DNA of 64,000 bases from Pseudoalteromonas prydzensis (GCF_011050055.1 NZ_DRGM01000082.1:17458-81457); one strand, 5' to 3'; shown: positions 25,101-35,160, counted from the first letter of the stretch. Notes: generated by a model not told the origin, from the sequence alone. Numbers and translations are program-made.

Positions 25101-26138
25101 TTGGAAATTAGGAAGTTAAATGCCTTGCGTGGCATAGCTGCAATGATTGTTTTTATAACCCATTTTAGTGATATAACTAACTGGTTTGATGGGGTGTTGG
25201 GTGGTGGCTCCGGCGCATATGGGGTGATGCTGTTTTTTATGTTGAGTGGCTTTTTAATGTCATACCTCTACTTAGAAAAAGCGTTTAATAAAGAGCATGT
25301 AAAACATTATTTTTTAGCCCGAGCGGGGAGAGTGCTACCACTTTATTTAGCTGTTGTCTTAGGCTCATATTTATTCACTCAGTTTGACCAAAACCTGTTG
25401 TATGACATACCTAACGTTAATATTCTATTGGGTCACTTATTGTTTTTACATGGTGAAAGCGTGCTATGGTCTATCCCGCCAGAGGTGCAGTTTTATCTGA
25501 TTTTTATCATTTTTTGGGCTTTTGCTAAAAACCGAGCTGGGTATATTTATGTATCAATAATCACGGTGATGCTTGTCTTGTTTTTGACAAATTTTCCTAG
25601 GATAAGTGGTGATTTAAATGGTATTCCCTACAATGTGTTTAATTCAATCCGAAGCCTTCCTTTCTTTTTTGTTGGGGTTATTTTTGGTTTACATTACAAG
25701 TCATTAGTAATACCAAGCTACCTTAAAAAGCATTGCTTTGTATTTTCGCTTTGTCTGATACCGTTATTGTATCCAGAGTTTACGCCAGTAACATCCGACG
25801 CTAAACGTAAGATGTGGTTAAGTTATGAAGTACTGCTGGTAATGAGTAGTGTGTTTTTTGCAGTCGTGTTTTTGGTTCCTGATAATAACGTTTTGTTAGT
25901 TAATAAGATCACTGATTTATTAGGTAAAGTCTCATATTCTTTGTATTTACTGCATATGCCGATTATCGTGCAAGTGAACAAACTTAATTTATCTATAGAA
26001 ATTAAATTGTTAGTTTCACTATTTGCCAGTGTCTTGTTGGCATATCTGTCGTATAGCTACTTTGAAAAACCTATAGCAAATTTAATACGTAGTACTAAAT
26101 CGAGTAACATAAAAAACGCGACTAAAGCTTTGATATAA
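25101..26138 (+). CDS. Membrane acyltransferase, OafA/YrhL family (acyltransferase 3)
   Basis: 345 residues with about 10 membrane helices. Begins RKLNALRGIAAMIVFITHFS, where the His of the ITHF segment is the family's catalytic residue, followed by FFMLSGFLMSYLYLEK and RAGRVLPLY. It transfers acyl groups, often acetyl, to envelope sugars such as O-antigen or capsule; the target is unknown. TTG start with AAGGAG 5 nt upstream. No SGNH extension. Its stop codon lies inside a perfect 12-bp-stem hairpin. Confidence 0.88.
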   Translation: MEIRKLNALRGIAAMIVFITHFSDITNWFDGVLGGGSGAYGVMLFFMLSGFLMSYLYLEKAFNKEHVKHYFLARAGRVLPLYLAVVLGSYLFTQFDQNLLYDIPNVNILLGHLLFLHGESVLWSIPPEVQFYLIFIIFWAFAKNRAGYIYVSIITVMLVLFLTNFPRISGDLNGIPYNVFNSIRSLPFFFVGVIFGLHYKSLVIPSYLKKHCFVFSLCLIPLLYPEFTPVTSDAKRKMWLSYEVLLVMSSVFFAVVFLVPDNNVLLVNKITDLLGKVSYSLYLLHMPIIVQVNKLNLSIEIKLLVSLFASVLLAYLSYSYFEKPIANLIRSTKSSNIKNATKALI

Positions 26139-26149
26139 AAGCTTTAGTC
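26120..26149 (+). terminator. Hairpin overlapping the acyltransferase stop codon
   Basis: Perfect 12-bp stem GACTAAAGCTTT / AAAGCTTTAGTC with loop GATATA. The stop codon (26136-26138) falls at the loop edge. No T-run follows, so its activity as a terminator is uncertain. Confidence 0.45.
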
Positions 26150-26206
26150 TGAGGTAATGAGTAGTGTGCAAATATTATGACAGCACTACTACGGTAATTG
26201 GATTAG

Positions 26207-27217
26207 TTAAAACCCTTCAAGTACCAGCTTACCGCGCGATTGATGAGATTCTAAAATTTCATGTGCTTTGAGTAAATTCTCAACGTTAATTTTCCCTAAA
26301 TGTTGCCCTAGGGTGGTTTTAATGGTGCCGTTATCAACCAACGCTGCTAATTCAGTAAGTAACTGATGTTGCGCTATCATATCCTCGGTTTGAAACATTG
26401 AACGGGTATACATAAACTCCCAATGCAGTGAAATACTTTTACGCTTGAGCTTTAAAATATCAAAACTGGCTGGGTCGTCTATTAACGCTAATTTACCTTG
26501 TGGCTTGATCACTTTGATGATTTCATCAAGATGTTGATCGGTATGAGTTAGGCTTATTACATAATCAAATTCAGCAAGGTTATGCTCAGTTCGTTGTGCC
26601 TCTAAGCTTTGCGAGTGATCAAGCACTTGATCAACACCTAATTCGTTTAGCCATTTTACACTATCGGCTCTTGATGCAGTACCAACAACGGTTAAGTTAG
26701 TAAGCTGTTTTGCCAACTGCACTAAAATTGAGCCTACACCACCTGCGGCGCCAATAACTAATAATGAAGCTGGTTTAGCATTGTTACCTTTGGGTATTTG
26801 CAAACGATCAAACAGTAGCTCCCACGCGGTTATACTGGTAAGCGGTAAAGCAGCCGCTTCAGCGTCGCTAAGTGATGACGGGGCACGGCCAACAATGCGT
26901 TCATCTACCAGTTGCAATTGGGCATTGCTGCCTGAGCGAGTTAAGTCTCCGGCGTAATACACTCGGTCGCCAATATCAAATAAACTAACCTTGTCACCAA
27001 CGGCTTTAACGATACCTACAGCATCCCAACCAATGACTTTATGGCCGTGTTCTGGGCTTACATTGGCACGGATTTTGGTATCCACGGGGTTGACTGAAAT
27101 AGCATTTACCGCCACCAATAAATCATGGCCCTGCGCCGTTGGTGTTGGTAACTCGATAATTTCGAAAGAATCTTCGCTGAGTGTTTTTGTAGCTGCTTGG
27201 TAACCAATGGCTTTCAT
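26207..27217 (-). CDS. Zinc-type MDR alcohol dehydrogenase / quinone-oxidoreductase family protein
   Basis: 336 residues of the medium-chain dehydrogenase superfamily. GroES-like N-domain (NAISVNPVDTKIR, then HKVIGWDAVGIVKAVG and GDRVYYAG), and a Rossmann domain with IGAAGGVGSILVQLAKQL. It matches the 'zinc-binding alcohol dehydrogenase family' type that lacks the structural-zinc Cys cluster and is close to NADPH:quinone oxidoreductases. Expected reaction: NADPH-dependent reduction of quinones or enones. It sits near ohrR/ohr, so a role in redox or electrophile stress is plausible but only contextual. Confidence 0.87.
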   Translation of the reverse strand: MKAIGYQAATKTLSEDSFEIIELPTPTAQGHDLLVAVNAISVNPVDTKIRANVSPEHGHKVIGWDAVGIVKAVGDKVSLFDIGDRVYYAGDLTRSGSNAQLQLVDERIVGRAPSSLSDAEAAALPLTSITAWELLFDRLQIPKGNNAKPASLLVIGAAGGVGSILVQLAKQLTNLTVVGTASRADSVKWLNELGVDQVLDHSQSLEAQRTEHNLAEFDYVISLTHTDQHLDEIIKVIKPQGKLALIDDPASFDILKLKRKSISLHWEFMYTRSMFQTEDMIAQHQLLTELAALVDNGTIKTTLGQHLGKINVENLLKAHEILESHQSRGKLVLEGF

Positions 27218-27329
27218 GAGTTGCTCCGTTGAATCAAATTTCTATATGCACACTATAGCGCAGCTTTATAATAGAAAAAGGGTGTTATGACTGAATCACT
27301 ATCAAATGTTTTTTGATAATTGTCTTTAC

Positions 27330-27761
27330 CTAGGCTAAATCTGTATTGAGTTTATCGAGTAGTGTCATAAGTTGTATTGCTTCTTGCTCATTGATTGAAG
27401 AAAACTGACAGCGTATTTGCTGAGGAATTGCAGCTGCTTGCTGTTGCATTTTCACTCCATACGGCAGCAATTTGACAAGTTTCTTGCGCTTGTCATCGTC
27501 ATCTTTAATAACCACTAATAATTGTTTATCGGTCATTTTTTTTAAAATTTGGGTCATTGCCCCACCGTCTATGGCGGTTTTTTTCAGCAGCTGGGCAATG
27601 GTTATTTTATCTTCTTCCCATAACGCCATCATCACCACGTATTGTGGGTAGGTGAGCTCAAGCGCATTGAGGGCATCTCGATAGGCACGCACTACAGAAT
27701 TGGATGCCATATACAAGCGATGACAAAGTTGATTATCTAATTTTAGTTGTGGGTATTTCAT
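27330..27761 (-). CDS. ohrR: OhrR, MarR-family organic-peroxide sensor
   Basis: 143 residues. MarR winged helix with the OhrR-specific N-terminus LDNQLCHRLYMASN, whose Cys13 is the peroxide-sensing residue, and TYPQYVVMMALWEED. Helix H4 region ITIAQLLKKTAIDGGAMTQI and a charged wing DDDDKRKKL follow. Known role: a dimeric repressor of ohr released by oxidation with organic hydroperoxides. The start at 27761 is chosen because the 18 residues before it in the longer frame are not OhrR-like. Divergent from ohr, with two palindromes in between. Confidence 0.93.
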   Translation of the reverse strand: MKYPQLKLDNQLCHRLYMASNSVVRAYRDALNALELTYPQYVVMMALWEEDKITIAQLLKKTAIDGGAMTQILKKMTDKQLLVVIKDDDDKRKKLVKLLPYGVKMQQQAAAIPQQIRCQFSSINEQEAIQLMTLLDKLNTDLA

Positions 27762-27793
27762 AACGACTCTCGCATAGTGACAGGGTATTTTAG

Positions 27794-27805
27794 TTTGTAT
27801 GCAAA
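27794..27805. promoter_or_regulatory. Candidate OhrR operator 1
   Basis: TTTGTATGCAAA, one mismatch from a perfect palindrome, in the ohrR-ohr divergent region on the ohrR side. It is the near-copy of the palindrome 45 bp away. Confidence 0.5.
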
Positions 27806-27838
27806 ATATTTGCAATGCTCACTAAATTGGTCTATTGT

Positions 27839-27850
27839 TTTGCATGCAAA
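27839..27850. promoter_or_regulatory. Candidate OhrR operator 2
   Basis: Perfect 12-bp palindrome TTTGCATGCAAA, 36 bp before the ohr start. OhrR dimers bind palindromes of this general size; the pair allows control of both divergent promoters. Confidence 0.55.
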
Positions 27851-27885
27851 GTAAATTTAATCCTCACTTAAACAAGGAAAATACC

Positions 27886-28314
27886 ATGAAAGAATTACTA
27901 CAAGTCGCTTACACAGCTAAAGCAACTGCAACGGGTGGCCGCGAAGGGTCTGCAAAATCTGACGATGGCCGTTTAGATGTTGCACTTTCAACACCAAAAG
28001 GTTTAGGCGGCGATGATGGCCAAGGTACAAACCCTGAGCAGTTATTTGCAGCGGGTTATGCAGCTTGTTTTATTGGCGCATTAAAATTAGTGGCAGGCCA
28101 AGCTAAAGTAAAATTGCCAGCAGATACACGCATTGACTCAGAAGTATCGATTGGTCCAATCGAAGGTGGTTTTGGTATTGCGGTAAAATTAGCGGTGTTT
28201 GTTGGCGATGTTGATAAAGCCACCGCAGAGCAATTAGTGGCTAAAGCACACGAAGTTTGCCCATATTCAAATGCTACCCGTGGTAATATCGCGATTGCAT
28301 TGTCGGTTATCTAA
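27886..28314 (+). CDS. ohr: Organic hydroperoxide resistance protein Ohr
   Basis: 142 residues of the OsmC/Ohr family. The catalytic Arg19 (GGREGS), Cys61 (YAACFIGAL) and Cys125 ([12 protein letters not shown]) are all at the family positions. It reduces alkyl and fatty-acid hydroperoxides in the cytoplasm using lipoyl-linked thiols. ATG at 27886 with AAGGAA upstream; the longer frame from 27835 runs through the operator and is not coding. Followed by a strong terminator. Confidence 0.96.
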   Translation: MKELLQVAYTAKATATGGREGSAKSDDGRLDVALSTPKGLGGDDGQGTNPEQLFAAGYAACFIGALKLVAGQAKVKLPADTRIDSEVSIGPIEGGFGIAVKLAVFVGDVDKATAEQLVAKAHEVCPYSNATRGNIAIALSVI

Positions 28315-28345
28315 CTTATTGTAAATTAAGATGATTTATATTTAT

Positions 28346-28380
28346 AAAAGGCGTGTTTAAGATAGAAATGCGCCTTTTTT
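28346..28380 (+). terminator. Rho-independent terminator after ohr
   Basis: Stem AAAAGGCG / CGCCTTTT, extendable through two G-T pairs to leave a 7-nt loop, then six T's. Confidence 0.8.
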
Positions 28381-28582
28381 GTGGCTATTTTTTTATAATT
28401 CTGTGCTTATTAGATCACCACTTATAACGAAGAAGCGCAATTGTGATAATTCGTACTTAACTTTGCAATCCTCGCTAAATAGTATTTGCACACCAATTAA
28501 TGGGTTTTTTTCAACAAAATAGATTAACTTATGAATAATTGAACTAGAATGTAAACGTAGTTTTAATTAAAGGATAAGTGGA

Positions 28583-30703
28583 ATGCGGCAGTTAGCGTTA
28601 GCAAAAAAATTACTTTGGCTCACTTTAGGCAGTATATTTTTAACCGTATTGGTATTGTCGAGTGTGCTGTGGTGGCAACTTTCAAGTAGTAATAAAGTAC
28701 TTTCAGTGCAGGCTGAAAAACTGATTGTTGCAGAGGTAGAAGACAAACTCGTCACCAACGCCGCAGCCTACGGTGAAAAAATTGCTGGTTTTATTAATGA
28801 AGCTTATCGTGTGCCTTTTTCACTGGCTGCAACATTGGGTAGCCAAACTGCAGCAGATAGTTTAACGCGTGAATCTGTGGAGCAGCTCAACCGCTCAATT
28901 ATTGTCGGTAACTCATTACTCTCGTCTATTTATTCTCAGTTTGAAGCCAATGGTTTTGATGGTGAGGATCAGCAATATATGAATGGCTATGCTCACTCTG
29001 TGGCAGATCAGGGCACCTTAGAAATTTACTTTACGCGCAGCCGTGAAGGTGTGATTGAACAACAAGTTGTTGAAGATGCAGCAGAAAAATACGTTACGAC
29101 CTTAAACGAATTTGGGCAACGTGAAGCCGAATGGTATTTATGTGCCAAAGACAACCAAAAACCATGCATTATGGAGCCCTACCTTTACGAAATATCGCCA
29201 GGTTACTCAGAAATGATGACCTCACTGACTGTGCCAATACTTCGCGACGGTAAGTTTATTGGTCTTAGTGGTGTTGATATTACACTGCCAGTTTTTCAAA
29301 CCATGACAGAGCAGTTATCAAAAGAGTTATATAACGGTCAAGCGCGCGTGACACTACTAAGCTCGCTCGATTTGATTGTGGGCAGTAGTCACTATAAAGA
29401 AAAATTAGGACGTCCACTTAAAGAAGCCGTGCCAGCAGCGATTTTTGATCATTATAGCAGTTTAAATAAACAGGTCAGTGTGCAAAAGGTTAACAGTGAG
29501 TATTTAGTTAACTATCCAATAGACATTAAATTAGCAGGAAAAAAATGGACACTGTTAGTAGAAGTGCCAGCGGTGCTTGCATTACAAGGCCCGCAAGCGC
29601 TTAGTGCCAGTATGCAAGATAACGCCAACACCCTCGGTGGGCTAATTTTGATCTCGGGTTTAGTAATTGCAGGTGCTGCATTTATCATTATGACGTTAGT
29701 TGTAAAAAGCATTGTTGCGCCACTACAACAAATTCAACAACGGGTTGATAATTTAGCCAGTAGCGAAGGGGATTTAACGCAAACTTTAAGTGTTGATAGC
29801 CATGCTGAATTAATAGCGCTTGCTGTAGGCTTTAATGCATTTTTAGAAAAATTACGTGATTTGATTGCACAACTTAAAGATGTATCTGGGCAAACCAAAC
29901 AACAAGCTCAAATTGCCGCCCATGTTGCGGTTGAGACAAAACAGAATGTACAGGCGCAATTTCAAGAAATTGAAAGTGTAGTAACGGCAATGAACGAAAT
30001 GAGTGCGACCGCACTTGAGGTCGCCCGTGCATCTGAGCAATCAGCGCAACAAGCCGATGAAATTAATACCTTAGTGGTGCGTAGTGAAACAAGTTTATCT
30101 TCTGCGGTATCGCAAGTAAAAACCATGTCAGAAGAAATAAAACAAGCTAATCAGGCAGTTGAAAAAGTAGCCGCACGTAGTAACGATATCACCCAGATTT
30201 TAGATGTGATCCGAACCATTTCAGAACAAACTAATCTATTGGCACTCAATGCAGCTATTGAAGCAGCTCGCGCTGGTGAGCAGGGTCGTGGCTTTGCCGT
30301 TGTTGCTGATGAAGTCAGGGCGCTTGCTTCAAAAACACGTGCCTCAACAGATGATATTAGTGGCTTAATTGACAACTTACAGCTAGAAGTTGGCAATGCA
30401 TCTAAAGTGATTGAGCAAGGAGTCGTGAGAGCACAAACTGCGGTGGATGAGACTACCGTTGCCTTTGATGCCTTGCACAGTGTGGTGGTTAAAGTGGAAG
30501 AAATTACCAACCAGATCACCCAAATTGCAACCGCTGCTGAGGAACAAAGCTCTGTCACTGAGGAGATCAATCGTAATTTAACGTTGATCTCCGATGCCGC
30601 GTCACAATTGGCCGAACTATCAACTCAAGCGGGCGATGGTAGTCAGATGTTAAATCAACTCGTTGCGCAACAAGATGACGAGTTAAATAAGCTAAAAACA
30701 TAG
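28583..30703 (+). CDS. Methyl-accepting chemotaxis protein with periplasmic Cache-type sensor
   Basis: 706 residues. First membrane helix about 8-32 ([20 protein letters not shown]), then a large periplasmic region to about 345 with dCache features ([29 protein letters not shown]). A second helix follows at about 350-373, then HAMP and the signalling hairpin containing [20 protein letters not shown]. The protein ends without the NWETF-type tail for CheR/CheB docking. Inner-membrane chemoreceptor; dCache sensors usually bind amino acids or small carboxylates, and the ligand here is unknown. Alone in its transcript. Confidence 0.95.
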   Translation: MRQLALAKKLLWLTLGSIFLTVLVLSSVLWWQLSSSNKVLSVQAEKLIVAEVEDKLVTNAAAYGEKIAGFINEAYRVPFSLAATLGSQTAADSLTRESVEQLNRSIIVGNSLLSSIYSQFEANGFDGEDQQYMNGYAHSVADQGTLEIYFTRSREGVIEQQVVEDAAEKYVTTLNEFGQREAEWYLCAKDNQKPCIMEPYLYEISPGYSEMMTSLTVPILRDGKFIGLSGVDITLPVFQTMTEQLSKELYNGQARVTLLSSLDLIVGSSHYKEKLGRPLKEAVPAAIFDHYSSLNKQVSVQKVNSEYLVNYPIDIKLAGKKWTLLVEVPAVLALQGPQALSASMQDNANTLGGLILISGLVIAGAAFIIMTLVVKSIVAPLQQIQQRVDNLASSEGDLTQTLSVDSHAELIALAVGFNAFLEKLRDLIAQLKDVSGQTKQQAQIAAHVAVETKQNVQAQFQEIESVVTAMNEMSATALEVARASEQSAQQADEINTLVVRSETSLSSAVSQVKTMSEEIKQANQAVEKVAARSNDITQILDVIRTISEQTNLLALNAAIEAARAGEQGRGFAVVADEVRALASKTRASTDDISGLIDNLQLEVGNASKVIEQGVVRAQTAVDETTVAFDALHSVVVKVEEITNQITQIATAAEEQSSVTEEINRNLTLISDAASQLAELSTQAGDGSQMLNQLVAQQDDELNKLKT

Positions 30704-30793
30704 TGAATTAACCGCACTTAATTATCGCAGTAATGGCGAAGGTAGCAAGGCTACTTGAAAGGGTATCAAGTGCTGCGTAAATTACTATTCTAT

Positions 30794-30829
30794 CGCCTTT
30801 AAACATGTAAGTTTACACGTTTAAAGGCG
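30794..30829. terminator. Bidirectional terminator between chemoreceptor and PEGA lipoprotein genes
   Basis: Inverted repeat of 17 bp with one G-T pair (starts CGCCTTTAAAC), 2-nt spacer, between convergent genes and flanked by T-rich DNA on the plus side. Confidence 0.7.
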
Positions 30830-30840
30830 TATTTTACTTA

Positions 30841-31185
30841 TTAAATTTCTTCGGCTTTACTTAGCTCTACAGTTAAAATTGTTCTTTTATCCACAACTAC
30901 CCATTCGCGGTACGTAGTATAACCAGGCTTACTTACCTCGACATCGTATTTGCCTTCTTTTAGCTCAATACCACTTTCATATTTGGGTTTGATATTCATA
31001 ATACGTACGCGTGCATCAGAAGGCTGAGCCGCTACAGTTAAGGAAATTGCTTCAACAACTTCTTCAACAGGTGTTTGCGCTTGCGTTATGGTATCTTCAG
31101 ATACTTGAGCTGTCTCATCTACCGTAGCAGTAGTCGAACAACCACTTAGTATTAATATTGCAGCTAAGGCGCTTATCTTTTTCAT
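30841..31185 (-). CDS. PEGA-domain lipoprotein
   Basis: 114 residues. Lipoprotein signal with LSGC (Cys16), an acidic Thr/Glu/Val-rich linker (about 20-45), then a PEGA-like domain: LTVAAQPSDARVRIMNI, YESGIELKEGKYDVEVSKPG, then a terminal strand. PEGA domains are surface beta modules. It is encoded 256 bases downstream of the T6SS kinase on the same strand. PEGA modules are also found fused to serine/threonine kinases in other bacteria, so an envelope signal for the kinase is conceivable, but nothing here proves it. Confidence 0.75.
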   Translation of the reverse strand: MKKISALAAILILSGCSTTATVDETAQVSEDTITQAQTPVEEVVEAISLTVAAQPSDARVRIMNIKPKYESGIELKEGKYDVEVSKPGYTTYREWVVVDKRTILTVELSKAEEI

Positions 31186-31441
31186 AAAAACTCCATATTA
31201 ATTTAAAATGCTGAAAGCCCTGAAGGAGTAAGTGGAAGTAAGGTAGCTTCCAAGTCATCCTTGACTCTCGTAATACTAATTACAGCGAATTAGTGGTCTA
31301 TTAGTGAGTTATTTAACTCGCTAGAATAATCATATTTTTAATAAAATTGGCATTAAAGCGAGTAAAGACCATTATAGTCCTACTAGCTTAGAATCTTAAT
31401 TAGTAAACAGCTGCTATCAGTGGCTGCCAGTGAGTACTATT

Positions 31442-33412
31442 TTATAGCAAACTATCAAGCAAACGGGTTATCTCTTCACTTCGCTCAACTAATTTTTCAG
31501 CTGTTTTATACATTTTTTGCTTTAATAAGCCATTTGCCATTGTAATGTAACGCTTAGATAGCTCTTCTTTAAAAGCGACTAACAAAGTAAAGTCATTCGG
31601 TAAATCAGTTGACTCTGAGTTAACTAATTCTTCTAAGGCGAGTAATTCTTGATAATTTTCAATTGTCGCTAATTTTTCAAAGTAACGGTCAAATCGAGGT
31701 TGATAGAAAATTATTGCATCTTTAGTCGGAAAAGTTGCTTGCTTGCCTAAGTTTATTTTCTGCTGATAAAGGCTTAGCACTTCTATTGCTGATTCCCTTT
31801 TTAATAACTCATTAAATTGTAATTCAGACTTCTGCTCGGCTGTGAAGATAGCTTTCCCTACATCTAATAACACTTTTTGAGCAACCACATTATCATCTTC
31901 AATTGATTGATCTAAGGCTATTTTGAAGTTATTGATGTGTAGTTCATTTGGCTGATATACATAGTCACTATCAACATCTTTTAAATCATCAATTAATTTA
32001 ATAATGTTGTTATTTTCAAGTTCATCATAGCGTGATTGTTCTAATAACAAGTCAATTCTTGATGTTATGTCAAAGATGATTGATTGGCGCTCTCTTAAAA
32101 CGCTTTCTAATTGAACGGTTAGCTTTTCAGAGTCTGGGTAGTATTCCAAAGCGTTAGAGTACAGGCTAATCGTGCCATCAAAATCCTTGAATTTACCAGA
32201 CTGATTATTTAACTGATTAGCTTTAGCATTGAAATCTTGTAAGATGCTTGCTTGATTGACTCTTAATAACCCCTGTTTAAGCACGTCATACTGAGGAGGG
32301 ATCTCCGCAAGTTTAGTCAGGACCTCAGGGCCGTGCCAGGACATCCAAGTTGCAACTTGCTGGTTAATTGCGTTTGCATTTTCAAGCTTTGCTTCTAACT
32401 GCTTTATTTGGGTCGAATTTGAGGCATAAAATTGGCTAATAAAGACGGCAATGGCGATCACACATACACTTGCGGCGATAGCTGGTTTGAAATTGCTTGT
32501 AAGTTTGCTTGATACAGCCTGTAATGAGTCTAACCTTTTCGTTGCATCCAATGACATTGCTTTTTGTAAACGACCCCAAAGCCATACTGGGCAATTGCTA
32601 GGGCGTTTTGCTGTAGTCTCTTTGGGGAGCTTATCGGCGGCAACCCGATCAAATGGGTGCTTACTGCTCAATAGTTCATAGGCAATACATGCATACGAGA
32701 AGATGTCATCTTTTACCGACGCGTCAGCCCCTTTAAGTTGCTCTGGGCTTGCATAGGTTGGTGTGTAACCACCGACAGCTGCGACATTTTTACTATTGTT
32801 AAAAGCATAGGCATCTTCGATTGTTTTATGCTTAGCAATGCCAAAGTCGAGAACTTTCAAGCGTCCATTAGAATCAAAAATAATGTTAGAAGGTTTTAAA
32901 TCATTATGAATAACGTTGCGTGAGTGGGCATAAATCAGGGCATCAGCAAGTTGTTGCAGGATGACATTCGCTTTTTTAAAAGGCATTCCTGAAGGTTTAT
33001 TACGTTTTATTATTTGTTCTAATGTTTCGCCATCAACGAGTTCCATCGTCACATAATGCAAATCACCATCAGCACTGGCTGAAAATACTTTGACAATATT
33101 AGGATGTGAAAGTTGTTGGGTTTTAGTGGTTTCATCTTTAAGCAAGGTTATTGCTTCTTCAGATTGACTAAACTCTTCTAGTAATACTTTGAGCGCAACG
33201 TGTACTTCTGGACTGCTAGGACTTTCTAAAAATAGATCCCTAGCTCTGTAAATGTAGCACATGCCTCCTTGGCCAATGAGTTCCTCAACTAAATATCGTC
33301 CAGATATTTTTTTACCAATTAAATTGAGTTTACTTTTTGGTTGGGAAGATCTAACGCTAGAATCCAGCGCAGCGATTTGAGTTTTATCATTTGAGTTATT
33401 GATACCGCTCAT
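31442..33412 (-). CDS. ppkA: T6SS Ser/Thr protein kinase (PpkA/ImpN type)
   Basis: 656 residues. Eukaryotic-type kinase domain about 38-300: glycine loop GQGGMCYIYRA, Lys75 in VALKVL, catalytic loop HNDLKPSN (Asp171), DFG (189-191), and APE region replaced by ASPEQL. The catalytic-loop Arg of HRD is Asn. One membrane helix follows (about 310-330), then a 320-residue helical C-terminal region. In known systems this kinase phosphorylates the FHA protein on Thr and so promotes assembly, opposed by PppA. Divergent from the fha-led operon. ATG with AAAGGA upstream. Confidence 0.9.
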   Translation of the reverse strand: MSGINNSNDKTQIAALDSSVRSSQPKSKLNLIGKKISGRYLVEELIGQGGMCYIYRARDLFLESPSSPEVHVALKVLLEEFSQSEEAITLLKDETTKTQQLSHPNIVKVFSASADGDLHYVTMELVDGETLEQIIKRNKPSGMPFKKANVILQQLADALIYAHSRNVIHNDLKPSNIIFDSNGRLKVLDFGIAKHKTIEDAYAFNNSKNVAAVGGYTPTYASPEQLKGADASVKDDIFSYACIAYELLSSKHPFDRVAADKLPKETTAKRPSNCPVWLWGRLQKAMSLDATKRLDSLQAVSSKLTSNFKPAIAASVCVIAIAVFISQFYASNSTQIKQLEAKLENANAINQQVATWMSWHGPEVLTKLAEIPPQYDVLKQGLLRVNQASILQDFNAKANQLNNQSGKFKDFDGTISLYSNALEYYPDSEKLTVQLESVLRERQSIIFDITSRIDLLLEQSRYDELENNNIIKLIDDLKDVDSDYVYQPNELHINNFKIALDQSIEDDNVVAQKVLLDVGKAIFTAEQKSELQFNELLKRESAIEVLSLYQQKINLGKQATFPTKDAIIFYQPRFDRYFEKLATIENYQELLALEELVNSESTDLPNDFTLLVAFKEELSKRYITMANGLLKQKMYKTAEKLVERSEEITRLLDSLL

Positions 33413-33811
33413 TATAAATCCTTTTATTGTAGATAGTTAAATAATTGCAAAGGTAGTTTTTTGTAATTTTTATCAATATTCCCTTTGATTAGCCCGCTAT
33501 TTTTACAAAAATTAGCACTATAAGCAATGTTTCTATTGTAGTACTTCTGGTAATTATATGTTTATTTTATTTGTTAGATATTATTTGTGGTGTTATATGT
33601 ATGAAAAACAGGGAACTAGAGAGGTTGAGTTGATTTTTAATAGGAACATACACGCTTAATTTTATTGTCTTTAATAGTTTAAATAAACAAAAAATAAGAC
33701 TATATCATTAATGTTTATTTGTCGTTTTGAATGACCCTCAAATATTCCATATATTAATTTCAATGTTGACAATAGTTTCCCTTCTAATTTATTCTAATGG
33801 GAATGTAGAAT
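33413..33811. other. Divergent T6SS promoter region, ppkA / fha
   Basis: 399 AT-rich bases with no gene. It must hold promoters for the kinase gene and the main T6SS operon. One sigma70-like promoter is listed separately. No sigma54 -24/-12 signature was found by eye. Confidence 0.5.
33766..33795 (+). promoter_or_regulatory. Sigma70-like promoter of the main T6SS operon
   Basis: Consensus -35 TTGACA (33766-33771), 18-bp spacer, -10 TATTCT (33790-33795). The predicted transcript start leaves a leader of about 10 bases before the fha ATG at 33812. Confidence 0.5.
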
Positions 33812-35143
33812 ATGGGATTAACACGTCAAATGGAACTGATACTAAACATTACTAGTTATCATCGACTCTCGCCTGAAATTGAAGCATCTAAAACGGTAAC
33901 AGACTCACTTATTTTTGGTCGCTCAGAAACATGTGATTGGCATCTGCCAGATCCTGAAAAAATTATTTCAAGCAAGCATGGTCGTATCGAGAGGGAAGGT
34001 GATTCGTTTGTTGTGATTGATACCTCTACAAATGGTATTTATTCAAACTATAGTGTCTCAGCAATTGGTCAAGGTAATAAACAAAAATTATCTGATAGCG
34101 ATATTTTAACGGTCGGTGATTTTCAAATCGAAGTGAAAATCGCAGCTGCTAAGTCAGCTATTCCTGCTGTTGATGAGTTTAATTTAGTAACCAATGCAAA
34201 AACTAATAACGCCGCTATTCCATCGCAACATTTTGATTCTAATGGTAGTAACTCAAGTTCTGAGCATTTTTATAATGACTCAATTATGAATGAATCGATG
34301 CCCGATGTTTCTATGGCTCAAGCTGAACATTCACAATCGCAGAGCCATATTCCAGAGAATTGGGATGAGATCGCACATTTATTGAACCCTGACATGGCTA
34401 ATACTAGCAATCAACATGCAATAGCTAGTGACGCGGTGCCCAGTATAACTGAGCCTAAAATTGCAGCACCTGTAGATATACAGCCAGAAGTAGCAAAGGA
34501 ACTTCAAGTCTCTGCTGCAGCTGCACAACCCACGGTAGAAGCACAATCAATAGCGAATAGCGCAGGACTAACGGGTGCCTTTTTAAAAGGGCTCGGGGTC
34601 AAACCTGAATTGCAAAATGCGTTAACGACTGAAAAGTTATGGTTTGAAATGGGCCAAGGGTTAAACCTTCTTTTAACAGAATTGATGGAATCGTTACGCC
34701 AAAGAGCATTGGTGAAAAACCAATTACGTGTGAATCAAACGATGTTTCAAACCCAGCAGAATAATCCAATTAAGTTTTCGGCAAATATAGATGATGTTAT
34801 TCAGAACTTATTCATAATCAATAGTGCAAGCTTTCTGTCTTCTCGAGAATCGATTAAAGAAAGCTTTATCGACACTCGTAGGCATGAACATGCTTTATTA
34901 GCAGGAGCTGATGGTGTACTAAAAGGAATATTAGAGCAAGTTTCACCTTCTCACATAAATCAACAAGTGAACAATAACTCTAATATTTTGAAAATAATTC
35001 CTGGCCAATCGGAATCGAAAAGCTGGAAGTTGTATCAAAACCTGCATGACGAGTTATCACGTGACGTTAATGCTAAAGGTGCAATGGCATTATCAGATGA
35101 TTTCCTCAAAGCATACAATGATAAAATTCAAGAAACTTTTTAA
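33812..35143 (+). CDS. tagH: FHA-domain T6SS regulator (TagH/Fha/ImpI)
   Basis: 443 residues. FHA domain about 20-110: LIFGRSETCDWHLPDPEKII, SSKHGRIE and STNGIY are the phosphothreonine-binding loops. A Ser/Gln/Ala-rich linker follows (about 115-255), then the conserved C-terminal T6SS-FHA domain (GLTGAFLKGLGVKPE, FEMGQGLNLLLTELMESLRQ). In known systems the phosphorylated form drives assembly of the secretion machine at the inner membrane. First gene of the operon. The start ATG has GGGAA about 9 nt upstream; a second ATG seven codons in has none. Confidence 0.93.
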   Translation: MGLTRQMELILNITSYHRLSPEIEASKTVTDSLIFGRSETCDWHLPDPEKIISSKHGRIEREGDSFVVIDTSTNGIYSNYSVSAIGQGNKQKLSDSDILTVGDFQIEVKIAAAKSAIPAVDEFNLVTNAKTNNAAIPSQHFDSNGSNSSSEHFYNDSIMNESMPDVSMAQAEHSQSQSHIPENWDEIAHLLNPDMANTSNQHAIASDAVPSITEPKIAAPVDIQPEVAKELQVSAAAAQPTVEAQSIANSAGLTGAFLKGLGVKPELQNALTTEKLWFEMGQGLNLLLTELMESLRQRALVKNQLRVNQTMFQTQQNNPIKFSANIDDVIQNLFIINSASFLSSRESIKESFIDTRRHEHALLAGADGVLKGILEQVSPSHINQQVNNNSNILKIIPGQSESKSWKLYQNLHDELSRDVNAKGAMALSDDFLKAYNDKIQETF

Positions 35144-35160
35144 AAAAAGGAAAGTAAATA

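Noticed and set aside
33413..33811. Sigma54 promoter for the T6SS operon
   Set aside because: No GG-N10-GC type -24/-12 pair was found; a sigma70-like TTGACA/TATTCT pair is present instead.
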